Notes: generated by a model not told the origin, from the sequence alone. A stretch of DNA of 64,000 nt from Acidobacteriota bacterium (GCA_021787565.1 JAJYLT010000013.1:1-64000); one strand, 5' to 3'. Positions 41,540-49,673 are shown, counted from the stretch's first letter. Program-made: numbers and translations.

Positions 41540-42757
41540 TCACTTCTTTTCTTTCCTCCAGCCCTTCGGCAGGAGCCCGAGGGCTTCGGCCATCTTCACG
41601 GTACGGAGCGCCCGCTTGACGACGGGGGGGTCGATCATCTTGGAGCCGAGGGCGACGACGCCGAGGCCCTCCTTTTCGGCCTTCTCGAAGGCCAGGACGA
41701 TGCGCGTCGCCTTCTCGGTCTCCTCCGCGCTCGGGGCAAAGGCCTCGTGGACCACGGGCACCTGCCGCGGATGGATGCAGCCCTTGCCCTCGAAGCCGAG
41801 GGCCTTGGCTTCCAGGCAGGCCTGGCGCAGCCCTTCCATGTCGGTCACGTCAGAAAAGACGGTGTCGATGGGCGTCACCCCCGCGGCGCGGGCCGCGTTC
41901 ACGACGACGGAACGCGCCCAGAAGGACTCGCGGCCCTCCTGCGTGCGCTGGGCGCCGAGGTCGGCCGTGTAGTCCTCCAGTCCGATGGTGAGGGCCACCA
42001 CGCGGGGGCTCGCCTTCGCGATGTCGAGGGCGTGGAAGCAGCCGAGGGCGCTCTCGATGATGGGCATGAGGTGGACCGGCGCCTTGAGCCCCGAGGCCTT
42101 GCGGACCTCCTCCGCCCGCTCGTCCACGGCCCGCACCTGCTCCGCCGACTCGACCTTGGGGATCAGGAGGAGGTGGACGTTCTGCGGCACCACCGCCTCC
42201 ACATCCTCCAGGCCCCGCTGGCCCTGGTTGATGCGCACCGTCCGCTCGCAGGCGGCGAAATCCACGGCGCGCAAGGCGTTGCGCACGAGGAGCCTGGCCG
42301 CGTCCTTCTCGGACGGAGCCACCGAGTCCTCCAGGTCGAGGATCACCCCGTCGGGCTCGTGGAGCGCCGCGTTGAGGAAGAACTTGGGCTCGTTGCCCGG
42401 GAGGTAGAGGCGCGAGCGGCGGAGGCGCTCTCGGACGGCCTTGGCGCCGAAGCCCGGCCCCGGCTCGGGCAGGCAGGCGCGGCCTTCGCCGAGGCCCGCC
42501 CGCTTCACCGCCGCCTCTACGCGCGCGGCCAGCACGAAGTCCAGCGCCCCGTAATCCTCCACGGTGACCACCGCGTGCCGCACCCCCAGGGCCTCCAGCG
42601 CCATCGAGCAGGTGGCGCGCACGGCCTCGCCGTACATGGCCTCCACCTTCGTCGTCACGGAGAGCCTCAGCCCACCGCGGCTCTTCGGCTCCACCCGGAC
42701 CCAGCAGTCCGATCGGACCTTCTCCCCCCGCCGACCCGCTTCACCTGCTCCCTTCAT
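41540..42757 (-). CDS. citE: CitD-CitE fusion: citrate lyase acyl carrier and beta subunit
   Basis: A 405-residue protein. Residues ~12-90 match the CitD acyl carrier protein, with the prosthetic-group Ser in RSDCWVRVEP and the later AVVTVEDYGALDFVLAARVE. Residues ~110-395 are CitE (RSRLYLPGNEPKFF; DGVILDLEDSVAP; LTIGLEDYTADLG), the (3S)-citryl-ACP lyase. Joining the carrier to the lyase removes the need for a separate citD. It could act on citrate, citramalate or another 2-hydroxy-acid. No citC, citG or citX maturation gene is in the window. ATG 42757 follows GAGAGG. Confidence 0.9.
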   Translation of the reverse strand: MKGAGEAGRRGEKVRSDCWVRVEPKSRGGLRLSVTTKVEAMYGEAVRATCSMALEALGVRHAVVTVEDYGALDFVLAARVEAAVKRAGLGEGRACLPEPGPGFGAKAVRERLRRSRLYLPGNEPKFFLNAALHEPDGVILDLEDSVAPSEKDAARLLVRNALRAVDFAACERTVRINQGQRGLEDVEAVVPQNVHLLLIPKVESAEQVRAVDERAEEVRKASGLKAPVHLMPIIESALGCFHALDIAKASPRVVALTIGLEDYTADLGAQRTQEGRESFWARSVVVNAARAAGVTPIDTVFSDVTDMEGLRQACLEAKALGFEGKGCIHPRQVPVVHEAFAPSAEETEKATRIVLAFEKAEKEGLGVVALGSKMIDPPVVKRALRTVKMAEALGLLPKGWRKEKK

Positions 42758-42770
42758 ATCCCACCTCTCT

Positions 42771-42855
42771 TTGAACCACGGAGCACACGGAGATCACGGA
42801 GCCAATGACTCTTAGGGCTCTTCTCCGTGTGCTCCGTGCCCTCCGTGGTGAATCA
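42771..42855. repeat. Intergenic stem-loop repeat, class A
   Basis: The left arm GAACCACGGAGCACACGGAG (from 42773, with ATCACGGAG following) pairs with the right arm (TCTCCGTGTGCTCCGTGCCC then TCCGTGGTGAA). It fills the whole space between the leuD-like and citDE genes; the right arm covers the leuD-like stop codon at 42853-42855. Confidence 0.75.
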
Positions 42856-43344
42856 TCCCCTCGCCTCCCTCAGCTTCTTTCGGGCGTAGGGCAGGAGGCC
42901 GCCGGCGTCGCGGATGGCGAGGATCTCGGGAGGGAGGGCTGGGAAGGCGAAGCTCCGCCCACCGGCGGTAACCACCCCCCGGGCCGCGTCCACCGCGACC
43001 TCGTCACCCTCCCGGTAGGCCTCCACCGCCTCCGGGCACTCCACGAGCAGGAGGCCCTGGTTGATGGCCGCCCGGAAGAAGATGCGCGCGAAGGACTTGG
43101 CCACCACCGCCTGGAGCCCCGCCGCCTTCAGGCCGAGCGCGGGCTGCTCGCGGCTCGACCCGCAGCCGAAGTTCTTGCCCGCGAGGATCACGTCCCCCGG
43201 CTTCACGCTCCCGGCGAAAGCGGGGTCCAGATCTTCGAGCAGGTGCGGCAGGATCTCCTCCGCCTTCGCGCACGTGTACGTGTACCGCCCCGGAAAGAGC
43301 AGGTCCGTGTTCACATCGTCGCCGTACTTGAAGACCGTCATCAT
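42853..43344 (-). CDS. Aconitase-superfamily small (swivel) subunit, LeuD/homoaconitase-like
   Basis: A 163-residue swivel domain. VFKYGDDVNTDLLFPGRY and the substrate loop GKNFGCGSSREQPALGLK are diagnostic of LeuD/HacB-type small subunits. It partners the large subunit at 43939-45198; a GxxExxY gene in a repeat element now separates them. The substrate could be isopropylmalate, homocitrate, citramalate/mesaconate or dimethylmalate; with citrate-lyase-like genes next door, a 2-methyl or citramalate-type acid is a real possibility. Two adjacent ATGs (43344, 43341) follow CGGAG. Confidence 0.88.
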   Translation of the reverse strand: MMTVFKYGDDVNTDLLFPGRYTYTCAKAEEILPHLLEDLDPAFAGSVKPGDVILAGKNFGCGSSREQPALGLKAAGLQAVVAKSFARIFFRAAINQGLLLVECPEAVEAYREGDEVAVDAARGVVTAGGRSFAFPALPPEILAIRDAGGLLPYARKKLREARG

Positions 43345-43362
43345 TTCGCTCCGAAAGAAGGT

Positions 43363-43906
43363 CTCACCGCAGAGACGCAGAGACGCAGAGGAAGACATTT
43401 CATGCTTCGCATGCGCTTTCCGGCCTGTAGTTCAGGACACAACGCTTTAAACCGCTTCGAATGCTCTCCGAATGGAAGTTGATCAGGAGACCTCGGCGCA
43501 GTCCGCTGAGACGTAGATAGGTTAGGATCTGTGCCTGATGTACGGGAAGCAAGCGTTCAACGGTCTTGATTTCGACAACAAGACTGCATTCCACAACGAT
43601 GTCCATGCGGTAACCGCAGTCCAGTCTCACTCCTTTGTATTCTACCGGCAAGGACACTTGTCGCTCGAAGGCCAGATTAAGCAGAGCCAATTCTCTGCAC
43701 AAGCACTCCTCATAGGCGGATTCGAGTAGTCCGGGGCCCAGGATTCTGTGGACCTCGATGGCTGCTCCGATCACCTTCTCGCTCAGGACGTCCCTCATTT
43801 CCGTCATGGTGGATTTGTCAGGTCCCGACGATTTAGCCGGTCCTTCTTTGCCCTCTTCTTCTTGCCCCATCATCGTCTTTCTCCGCGCCTCTGCGTCTCT
43901 GCGGTC
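43363..43906. mobile_element. Repeat-bounded element (class B arms) carrying a GxxExxY gene
   Basis: The left arm CACCGCAGAGACGCAGAGAC (from 43364, continuing GCAGAGG) and the right arm (CTCTGCGTCTCTGCGGTC ending 43906) are inverted copies of the same sequence. The same arms form a simple gene-free hairpin at 45213-45336. Between the arms here is a single GxxExxY gene of lower GC. It separates the leuC-like and leuD-like genes, which are normally adjacent. That it moves as a unit is inferred. Confidence 0.55.
43400..43873 (-). CDS. GxxExxY-family protein (PD-(D/E)xK-like)
   Basis: A 157-residue protein with the family signature [18 protein letters not shown] and the nuclease-like core ([20 protein letters not shown]; the segment [19 protein letters not shown]). 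These proteins have a restriction-endonuclease-like fold and no established role. ATG 43873 is preceded by GGAGAAAGACG that belongs to the right repeat arm, so the repeat provides the ribosome-binding site; an in-frame TTG at 43909 would even translate the arm (RRDAEARRK). Its GC content is visibly lower than that of its neighbours. Confidence 0.88.
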   Translation of the reverse strand: MMGQEEEGKEGPAKSSGPDKSTMTEMRDVLSEKVIGAAIEVHRILGPGLLESAYEECLCRELALLNLAFERQVSLPVEYKGVRLDCGYRMDIVVECSLVVEIKTVERLLPVHQAQILTYLRLSGLRRGLLINFHSESIRSGLKRCVLNYRPESACEA

Positions 43907-43938
43907 CAACCGCGCTCGCTTCTCTTGAGTCTCCGTGA

Positions 43939-45198
43939 TTAGATCACCTCGCGTGGGTCGGTGAGGACACCTTTAAGGGCGCTGGCGGCGACGGTGAGGG
44001 GGCTGCCGAGGAAGACCTCGGCGTCCTTTGATCCCATGCGCCCCTGGAAGTTCCGGTTGCTCGCGGAGATGCACCGCTCGCCCGGGGCGAGGAGTCCCTG
44101 ATGGGCACCCAGGCACGGACCGCATCCCGGCGGGCCCACCATGGCGCCGGCCTCCACCAGGGTCGCCAGGGTGCCGTCCGTGATGGCCTCCTGGAAGATG
44201 CTCCGGCTGGCCGGGATGACGAGCAGGCGCACGCCGGGGGCAATGTGGCGGCCCTTCAGGACGGCGGCCGCCGCCTGGAGGTCCGACAGGCGGCCGTTGG
44301 TGCAGGTGCCCAGGTAGGCCTGCTGGACGGGCAGCCCGGCCACCTCGCAGATGGGCGCCACGTTGTCCACGGTGTGCGGCTTGGCCACCATGGGTTCCAG
44401 CTCCGAGAGGTCGAAGCCCAACCGCCGGTCGTAGACGGCCTCGTCGTCGGCCCAGACCGGCTCGTACTGGGCGCCCGGGGCGTGGACCGAGAGGTAGGCC
44501 CGGGTGATGCCATCCACCGGGAAGACGGCCAGCTTCGCGCCCATCTCGACGCCCATGTTGGCCATGGTGAGGCGGTCGTCCATGGTGAGCGCGGAGAGGT
44601 CGCCGTGGAACTCCACGGCCTTGTAGTTGGCGCCGTCGGCCCCGATCTCGCCGATGATCCCCAGCACGAGGTCCTTTCCCATGACCCCCAGGGGGAAGGT
44701 GCCCTTCAGCGAGACCCGGATGGTCTCCGGGACCTTGAGCCAGGTCTCGCCCGTGAGGAGCAGGACCGCCGCCTCCGTCCGGTCGATGCCGGCGGAGAAG
44801 GCGTTCAGCGCGCCGTAGGTACAGGTGTGGCTGTCGGAGCCCAGGATGAGCCGACCCGGCTGGGCGAAGCCCTTCTCCACCATGAGCTGGTGGCAGACCC
44901 CCTCGCCCACGTCGAAGAAGTGCTGGACGCCGTACTCCTTGACGAACTGCCGGATCTTGGCGTGGCCGAGGGCCGTCTTCTCGTCCACCGCCGGCACCAC
45001 GTGGTCGATGGCGATGACGGGCAGGTCCGCGCTCACGAGGCCGTAGGCCTTGAGCTCCTCGGTCACCTTGCCCACGATGGCGCTCGTGTTGTCGTGCGTC
45101 AGAAGGTGGTCTGGCCGCACCGTTACGATCTGCCCCGGCACGACCTCCGAAAGCCCCGCCCGCTTCGCCAGCACCTTCTCAGCAAACGTCTTGCCCAT
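43939..45198 (-). CDS. Aconitase-superfamily large subunit, LeuC/homoaconitase-like
   Basis: A 419-residue large subunit. The [4Fe-4S] cysteines are in LGTCTNGR and [30 protein letters not shown] and [16 protein letters not shown] are conserved active-site segments. It pairs with the small subunit at 42853-43344. The length and motifs fit the archaeal/bacterial LeuC2-HacA group, which covers isopropylmalate, homocitrate, citramalate and dimethylmalate. Start ATG 45198 (GAGG six bases upstream) rather than the start 19 codons earlier, which lies in a repeat arm. Confidence 0.92.
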   Translation of the reverse strand: MGKTFAEKVLAKRAGLSEVVPGQIVTVRPDHLLTHDNTSAIVGKVTEELKAYGLVSADLPVIAIDHVVPAVDEKTALGHAKIRQFVKEYGVQHFFDVGEGVCHQLMVEKGFAQPGRLILGSDSHTCTYGALNAFSAGIDRTEAAVLLLTGETWLKVPETIRVSLKGTFPLGVMGKDLVLGIIGEIGADGANYKAVEFHGDLSALTMDDRLTMANMGVEMGAKLAVFPVDGITRAYLSVHAPGAQYEPVWADDEAVYDRRLGFDLSELEPMVAKPHTVDNVAPICEVAGLPVQQAYLGTCTNGRLSDLQAAAAVLKGRHIAPGVRLLVIPASRSIFQEAITDGTLATLVEAGAMVGPPGCGPCLGAHQGLLAPGERCISASNRNFQGRMGSKDAEVFLGSPLTVAASALKGVLTDPREVI

Positions 45199-45212
45199 CT
45201 TGTACCTCAAAG

Positions 45213-45336
45213 AATTCACCGCAGAGACGCCGAGTCGCAGAGAAAAAGAATGCATCGTTTCTCATCGTTTCCGCGAAAGTGGTTTTCTAGCATGACCGCT
45301 GTCTTCCCTCTGCGCCTCTGCGCCTCGGCGGTTCAG
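45213..45336. repeat. Intergenic stem-loop repeat, class B (ACCGCAGAGACGC)
   Basis: The left arm TTCACCGCAGAGACGCCGAG (from 45215) and the right arm (CTCTGCGCCTCTGCGCCTCG, then GCGGTTC) are inverted and separated by about 55 bases. It occupies the spacer between the fused aconitase and the leuC-like gene. Its arms are the same as those bounding the GxxExxY element. Confidence 0.75.
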
Positions 45337-45342
45337 TCTCTC

Positions 45343-47184
45343 TTATCCCAGCAGGCCGCCGCGGAGGTAGGTCTGGATTTGGACCTCCGGCCACGGCCTG
45401 GCCGTCACTTCGCTTCCGCCGCGATGGCGGTGGATTGTGCCCCTGACGAAGTCGATGGTGATCTCCTCGCCGTCCTCCACGTCCAACTCGCACAGGTCGC
45501 TCACGACGATCGGGAGCGCCGCGTTGATGGCGTTGCGCTCGTAGATGGCCCCGAAGCTCTTCGCGACGACGGCGCCGATGCCGAGGGCCTTGAAGCAGTC
45601 CACGGCCTGCTGGCGCGAGGAGCCCGCCCCGAAGTTGGCCCCCGTCACCACGATGTCGCCGGGCCCGGCCTTCCGAGAGAAATCCTCCCAGCCCGGCAGG
45701 TTCCCGAAGGCGTGCGGCCCCATCTCCTCCAGCTTCGTGATGGCCAGGTGCCTGTTGTGGAAGATCATGTCGGTGTCGATGTTGTCCTTCCGGATGACCC
45801 AGACGCGACCCGTGACCACTAGCGGCTTTTCGCGGCCGGGAACGGCCGTGCCGAGGGGGGGCGTGGGGCGGGCGCTCTCGCCCGCCGTCTCGCGGTCGGG
45901 AGGCACCGCGTCATGGGAGAAGAGGACGGGCTTCTCGGGGATGTTCTCGGGGTCCGTGAGGAAACCCGCCACGGACGAAGCGGCCGCGACGGCCGGGCTC
46001 GCCAGGTAGACCTCCCCCCTGCCCTGTTTGCCCGCAAAGTTTCGATTTCCCGTGGAGACGGTCACCTCGCCCGGTCCGTTCTGGCCCACCTGGCCCGCGG
46101 CGCACCCCCCGCAGCCCGCGTTGGAAATGAGCGCGCCCGAAGCCTTGAAGACCTCGAAGAGGCCCTCCTTCATGGCGCGGCGCCACAGGGCGTCGGTGGA
46201 GGGCACGATCTTCAAGACCACGCCGGGAGCCACTTTGCGGCCCCTCAACACCCTGGCCGCCTCCTCCAGGTCCTCGTAGCGGCCGTTGGTGCAGGAGCCG
46301 ATGAAGACGGAGTCGATCTTGCGGCCGCGCACCCTCTCCAGCTCCACCACGTCCTCCGGGTGGCCGGGCCTCGCCACCATGGGTCCGAGGCCCGTGAGGT
46401 CCACCGCCTCCGATCGGACGTAGGCGGCGCCGTCGTCCGCCGTGACGGGGCGCCAGTCGTCCCGCCCCGTGGCCTTCCGGCAGTGGGCGATCACGGCCTC
46501 GCCGGGCGGAAACAGGAGGAGGATGGCTCCCATCTCCGTGGCGAGGCTCGCGATGGTGATGCGGCCCGCCAGATCAAGCGCCTCCGCGTAGCCCCCGCAG
46601 ATCTCCGCCGCGCAGCCCAGCAGGCCGTTGGCTCCGAAGTGCTGGAGGAGCCTGAGCCCCACGTCCTTGGGCAGGGCCGAGGCCGAGGGCCTTCCCTTCA
46701 GCTCCACCCGCACCGTCGGGGGGACCTTGAACCAGACCTTGCCGTGGGCCCAGGCCGCCGCGATGTCCTGGTCTCCCATGCCCTGGCCAAAGGCGCCGAT
46801 GGCCCCCAGGATGTTGGCGTGGGAGTCGGTGGAGACGAAGGTCGATCCGGGCCAGGCCAGCCCTTCGTCGATAGCCACGTGGGTGCCGATGCCGGCGTCG
46901 ATGTCGAAGACCCGGATGCCCCGCTCGCGGGCGAAGAGCCGGCACTTCTGCTGGTTCTCGGCGTACTTCTGGTCCGAACCCGTGGGGTTGCAGTCGAAGG
47001 TGAAAAAGGTCTTGCCGGGATCAGCGACCTCCAGGCCGTGCTCCAGAAGGTTCTTCACCACGTTGGCGCCGCCGAAATCCCGGGCCACGCGGGCATCGAT
47101 CGCCACGTCCACGATCTCCCCCGGCGACACCCGCTCGCGGCCCGAGTGCGAGGCCAGGATCTTCTCGGTCATCGTCATCGGCAT
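45343..47184 (-). CDS. Aconitase-superfamily hydratase, fused large and small subunits
   Basis: A 613-residue single chain joining LeuC-like and LeuD-like halves. The large half (1-~415) has cluster cysteines in IGSCTNGR and AGCGGCAAG plus STDSHANILGAIGAFGQGMG; a Pro-rich linker (~420-450) leads to the swivel domain with DNIDTDMIF and TGANFGAGSSRQQA. It is a paralogue of the split pair just downstream. It may be the aconitase of this cluster, making isocitrate for the glyoxylate shunt, but a 2-methyl-acid substrate cannot be excluded. ATG 47184 has GGAG upstream. Confidence 0.88.
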   Translation of the reverse strand: MPMTMTEKILASHSGRERVSPGEIVDVAIDARVARDFGGANVVKNLLEHGLEVADPGKTFFTFDCNPTGSDQKYAENQQKCRLFARERGIRVFDIDAGIGTHVAIDEGLAWPGSTFVSTDSHANILGAIGAFGQGMGDQDIAAAWAHGKVWFKVPPTVRVELKGRPSASALPKDVGLRLLQHFGANGLLGCAAEICGGYAEALDLAGRITIASLATEMGAILLLFPPGEAVIAHCRKATGRDDWRPVTADDGAAYVRSEAVDLTGLGPMVARPGHPEDVVELERVRGRKIDSVFIGSCTNGRYEDLEEAARVLRGRKVAPGVVLKIVPSTDALWRRAMKEGLFEVFKASGALISNAGCGGCAAGQVGQNGPGEVTVSTGNRNFAGKQGRGEVYLASPAVAAASSVAGFLTDPENIPEKPVLFSHDAVPPDRETAGESARPTPPLGTAVPGREKPLVVTGRVWVIRKDNIDTDMIFHNRHLAITKLEEMGPHAFGNLPGWEDFSRKAGPGDIVVTGANFGAGSSRQQAVDCFKALGIGAVVAKSFGAIYERNAINAALPIVVSDLCELDVEDGEEITIDFVRGTIHRHRGGSEVTARPWPEVQIQTYLRGGLLG

Positions 47185-47203
47185 GGCGACTCCAAGGCCA
47201 GCA

Positions 47204-47290
47204 AATTCACAAGGAGATCAGGGAGATCAAAGAGGATGGACATCTCCCGGCTACCTCTTCTACTCCCTGACCTCCTGATCTCCCTGTTCT
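47204..47290. repeat. Intergenic stem-loop repeat, class C
   Basis: The left arm ATTCACAAGGAGATCAGGGA (from 47205, then GATCAAAGAGG) pairs with the right arm (CCTCCTGATCTCCCTGTTCT ending 47290). It lies between the HD-domain gene and the fused aconitase. Confidence 0.72.
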
Positions 47291-47295
47291 CTCGA

Positions 47296-47868
47296 CTAGA
47301 GGATCAGCGCCCCCTTCTGGAGCATGACGAGGGGGTCGAAGGTGGCGTAGTCGGCCTGATGGATGAGGACGGTCTCCACGGTCTGGGGCCGCCCCTCGCC
47401 CTCCTTGGCGTGGCACGCGATGCAGTTGATCACCTCCTCGGGAAGACCCGCCTCGGCCGCCACGGCGGCCCCGGAGATGGGGTGGCGCATGCAGGTCCCG
47501 CTCCGGCTCTTTCGGTAGCCGCCCTTTCCGTCGGGCTCGATCTCCAGGAGTTTTCCCACGTCGTGCAGGAGGCCCCCCGCGACGAGCCGGTCCAGGTCGA
47601 TCTCATAGGGCAGGCGGCCATAGTGGCTCATCTGGGCCTGGGCCAAACCCACCGCTCCGGCCGTAACGGCCAGCGTATGCTCCAGGAAAGTGATGCCCTT
47701 GCAGTCCGTGAGAAGCGTGAAGGGCATCTTCCTCAGCTCCTCGCGCGTCTGGTAGGCGCTTCGCGAGAGAGCGAGCATCCAGGCGTCGAGCACCTTCTCG
47801 CGCAGGTCTTCGTCTGTGATACGCCCGATCCAGGGCTGCAAGAGGTCCGTGATCTTATTCCGAGTCAT
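47296..47868 (-). CDS. HD-domain phosphohydrolase
   Basis: A 190-residue cytoplasmic HD-superfamily protein. The metal ligands are in FLEHTLAVT, LLHDVGKLLE, HPISGAAVA and CHAKEGE. These proteins hydrolyse nucleotides or phosphoesters; the substrate is unknown. ATG 47868 has GGAGGAGG upstream. It lies upstream of the fused aconitase in the same direction, separated by a stem-loop repeat. The next 280 bases towards the lipoprotein gene contain no gene that I can support. Confidence 0.85.
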   Translation of the reverse strand: MTRNKITDLLQPWIGRITDEDLREKVLDAWMLALSRSAYQTREELRKMPFTLLTDCKGITFLEHTLAVTAGAVGLAQAQMSHYGRLPYEIDLDRLVAGGLLHDVGKLLEIEPDGKGGYRKSRSGTCMRHPISGAAVAAEAGLPEEVINCIACHAKEGEGRPQTVETVLIHQADYATFDPLVMLQKGALIL

Positions 47869-48148
47869 GCCTCCTCCTCCTGGGTGAAATCCCAGCAGTG
47901 TTTCATTCTGGCACGAAAGCCTTGCGCGCTCAAACGATAAGTCCTGGCTCTTCCAGGCAGGGTAGCGCTGTGATACGAAAGCCTGTCGTGAGGAGGAGGG
48001 ACGAGCCACCCAGCCTCGGCTTTGCCCTCTCTCGCTTCTTTGCGGCCTGGCAGGATACGGAGTAAACTGGAAATAATTGCGCGACCAAAGACGCTGGGAT
48101 CGTCCATCGGTTCCGTTTGGCCGCATGTGTCAAGAAGGAGCCGCATTC

Positions 48149-48901
48149 ATGCCTCGAAAAAGCTCGATCCGTCTAGCTCTCATCGCTGAGTTGCCAGCTA
48201 CCCTGGCTCTTTGCGCAGCATTAGCCGCAGGGTGCGCTGCGAACGAACCGCTTCCGCCTTTGGAAACTCGCCCAGTTGTCCCTTCTCCCCTAATCCTCCA
48301 ACAATTGACTCAACCCAAGTGTTGGCTCAAGCCCTTAGTAGCCTCTTACGGGACCCTGGAATATGGTGTGGTGGCCGAAAACAAGACACACGAATACCTA
48401 GACGCCGAAGCTCATTTCGCGGCGTATGCCCCGGACGGCACACGAGTGGACAGCGAGCCTTCTATCTCCAGCCATGAGGTTTTTGACCTTGCCCCTCATG
48501 AGAAGGCTTACTTCACCGCTTCCGGTTCTTCCTATGTGCCACTCACGACCGATATTTCGGCCATTAGGGTCGTCTGCCGCTTCACCTTTGACGTGATCTC
48601 CATGCCTCCGAGGCTGAGACGCTCCGTGCAAATTTACGACGTGTCTCTGGTGCAAGCCGGCGATGGAATCAGCGAGAGGCGCTTCGTTGGAACGGCGCGG
48701 ATTGCAACAAGATGGCCGCAAGAAGAGATACCAAGGGTGATCTTTCGATATTACGATCAAGACGGCATCCTATTAGCGGCCAGCGAACACACGAATGTCT
48801 GGGTTCAACGGGAGGTTCCCCTAAGGGTCATGGACTCGCAGTTCTTTGACGCAGCCCTTCCGCTGCCGCAGAAGCTAACCGTGTCGGCCTATGCCCAGTG
48901 A
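48149..48901 (+). CDS. Lipoprotein of unknown function
   Basis: A 250-residue lipoprotein: MPRKSSIRLALIAELPATLA, then a hydrophobic stretch and lipobox LAAGC-AAN, so it is diacylated at that Cys. The mature part looks beta-rich, with a segment resembling the DUF1425/YcfL group (LKPLVASYGTLEYGVVAENK; FTFDVISMP). ATG 48149 has AAGGAG at good spacing. GC is lower than that of most of the window, suggesting transfer. Confidence 0.78.
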   Translation: MPRKSSIRLALIAELPATLALCAALAAGCAANEPLPPLETRPVVPSPLILQQLTQPKCWLKPLVASYGTLEYGVVAENKTHEYLDAEAHFAAYAPDGTRVDSEPSISSHEVFDLAPHEKAYFTASGSSYVPLTTDISAIRVVCRFTFDVISMPPRLRRSVQIYDVSLVQAGDGISERRFVGTARIATRWPQEEIPRVIFRYYDQDGILLAASEHTNVWVQREVPLRVMDSQFFDAALPLPQKLTVSAYAQ

Positions 48902-48991
48902 ACCAGCCCTTGCTCCCCACCAGAGGGTGTTGCCGGACCGCCGGAGCTGGGCAGGCTGAAGAAACCGTCGTCTTTGGCTTGGAGGTTTTTT

Positions 48992-49008
48992 GGGGGGGGG
49001 GGGGGGGG
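48992..49008 (+). repeat. Homopolymer tract of 17 G
   Basis: Seventeen consecutive G follow a run of T, 35 bases upstream of the ATG of the next gene and near where its promoter or leader should be. Long G tracts slip during replication and can switch neighbouring genes on and off. A sequencing length error is also common in such tracts. Confidence 0.85.
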
Positions 49009-49043
49009 ATGCCAACGCTACCGATCGCGGGGAGGCTTGTCTC

Positions 49044-49673
49044 ATGATCTTTGAATTGGTGATTAACTCTGTTGTGGCTATCGCAACGCTTGTATTGGCT
49101 GCGGCGGCCTTCTTTCAGATTCGGGAATCGCGAAAGCAAGCCGTGGAATGGCGCCGTGCTGAAATTCGGCCGATACTCGTGCCGCGTAGCAAACTCCCGG
49201 CGAATGATTCCGATATGTGGGGAGGCAGCAACAATTCCTATCCTATTGAACTTCAGAACGTTGGGAGTGGTGTCGCAACGAACATCTGGGGCGTGATTCT
49301 CCCGCGGGCGGATTTTTCGCCTGGGCCTGGCGTTCCGCCGCAATTCTATTCGCGATCGCTCTTCCCAATAGCAAGGGAGGAGATCGCGAAGACAGTCTTC
49401 TCGCAAGGGGGCACCATTTTCTCTGGCGGAGACTGTCTGGAGGGTTATGCCCTTGGTGCACCGACGACCTCAGATCACGCTTACATCGCGCGACTTACAC
49501 TTACCTATTCGGACATCTCTGACCTGCGCCATGGCAGCATTTTTGATCTAACGGGGACGGGCGTTTGGATGACGGTTGCTGTTCTCAGTGGCATCACGGC
49601 GACACTCGCTGAGAAGGACCAAACCAAGAGGGGCCAAGTCAAGAGGAGAGGATTGCAAGTATCTGTAAGCTGA
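49044..49673 (+). CDS. Membrane-anchored protein of unknown function
   Basis: A 209-residue protein with one N-terminal membrane helix (IFELVINSVVAIATLVLAAA), then a soluble part without a recognised domain (segments GGSNNSYPIELQNVGSGVAT and YIARLTLTYSDI). Single-helix proteins of this layout are common near phage-defence or accessory loci, but no function is evident. ATG 49044 follows GGGGAGG. The frame also continues upstream through the G tract, which could add about 18 residues. The region is low-GC for this genome. Confidence 0.65.
   Translation: MIFELVINSVVAIATLVLAAAAFFQIRESRKQAVEWRRAEIRPILVPRSKLPANDSDMWGGSNNSYPIELQNVGSGVATNIWGVILPRADFSPGPGVPPQFYSRSLFPIAREEIAKTVFSQGGTIFSGGDCLEGYALGAPTTSDHAYIARLTLTYSDISDLRHGSIFDLTGTGVWMTVAVLSGITATLAEKDQTKRGQVKRRGLQVSVS

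Larger units (their letters stand above)
41175..41590. repeat. Right flank of defence island: citF 5' fragment + spacer + citE 3' end
   Basis: The counterpart of 25453-25758. The citF part spans 41175-41285 and the citE part 41550-41590. The spacer between is longer here because it carries a class C stem-loop with a REP/BIME-like element in its loop. Similarity in the coding parts is high but not perfect. Confidence 0.8.

Noticed and set aside
25595-47290. A CRISPR array
   Set aside because: The direct repeats are only 9-12 bases, arranged in inverted pairs within single spacers, without unique spacers or cas genes.
48992-49043. Start of the membrane protein upstream of the G tract
   Set aside because: It would give a run of glycines, and ATG 49044 with GGGGAGG upstream is a better start that leads straight into the membrane helix.
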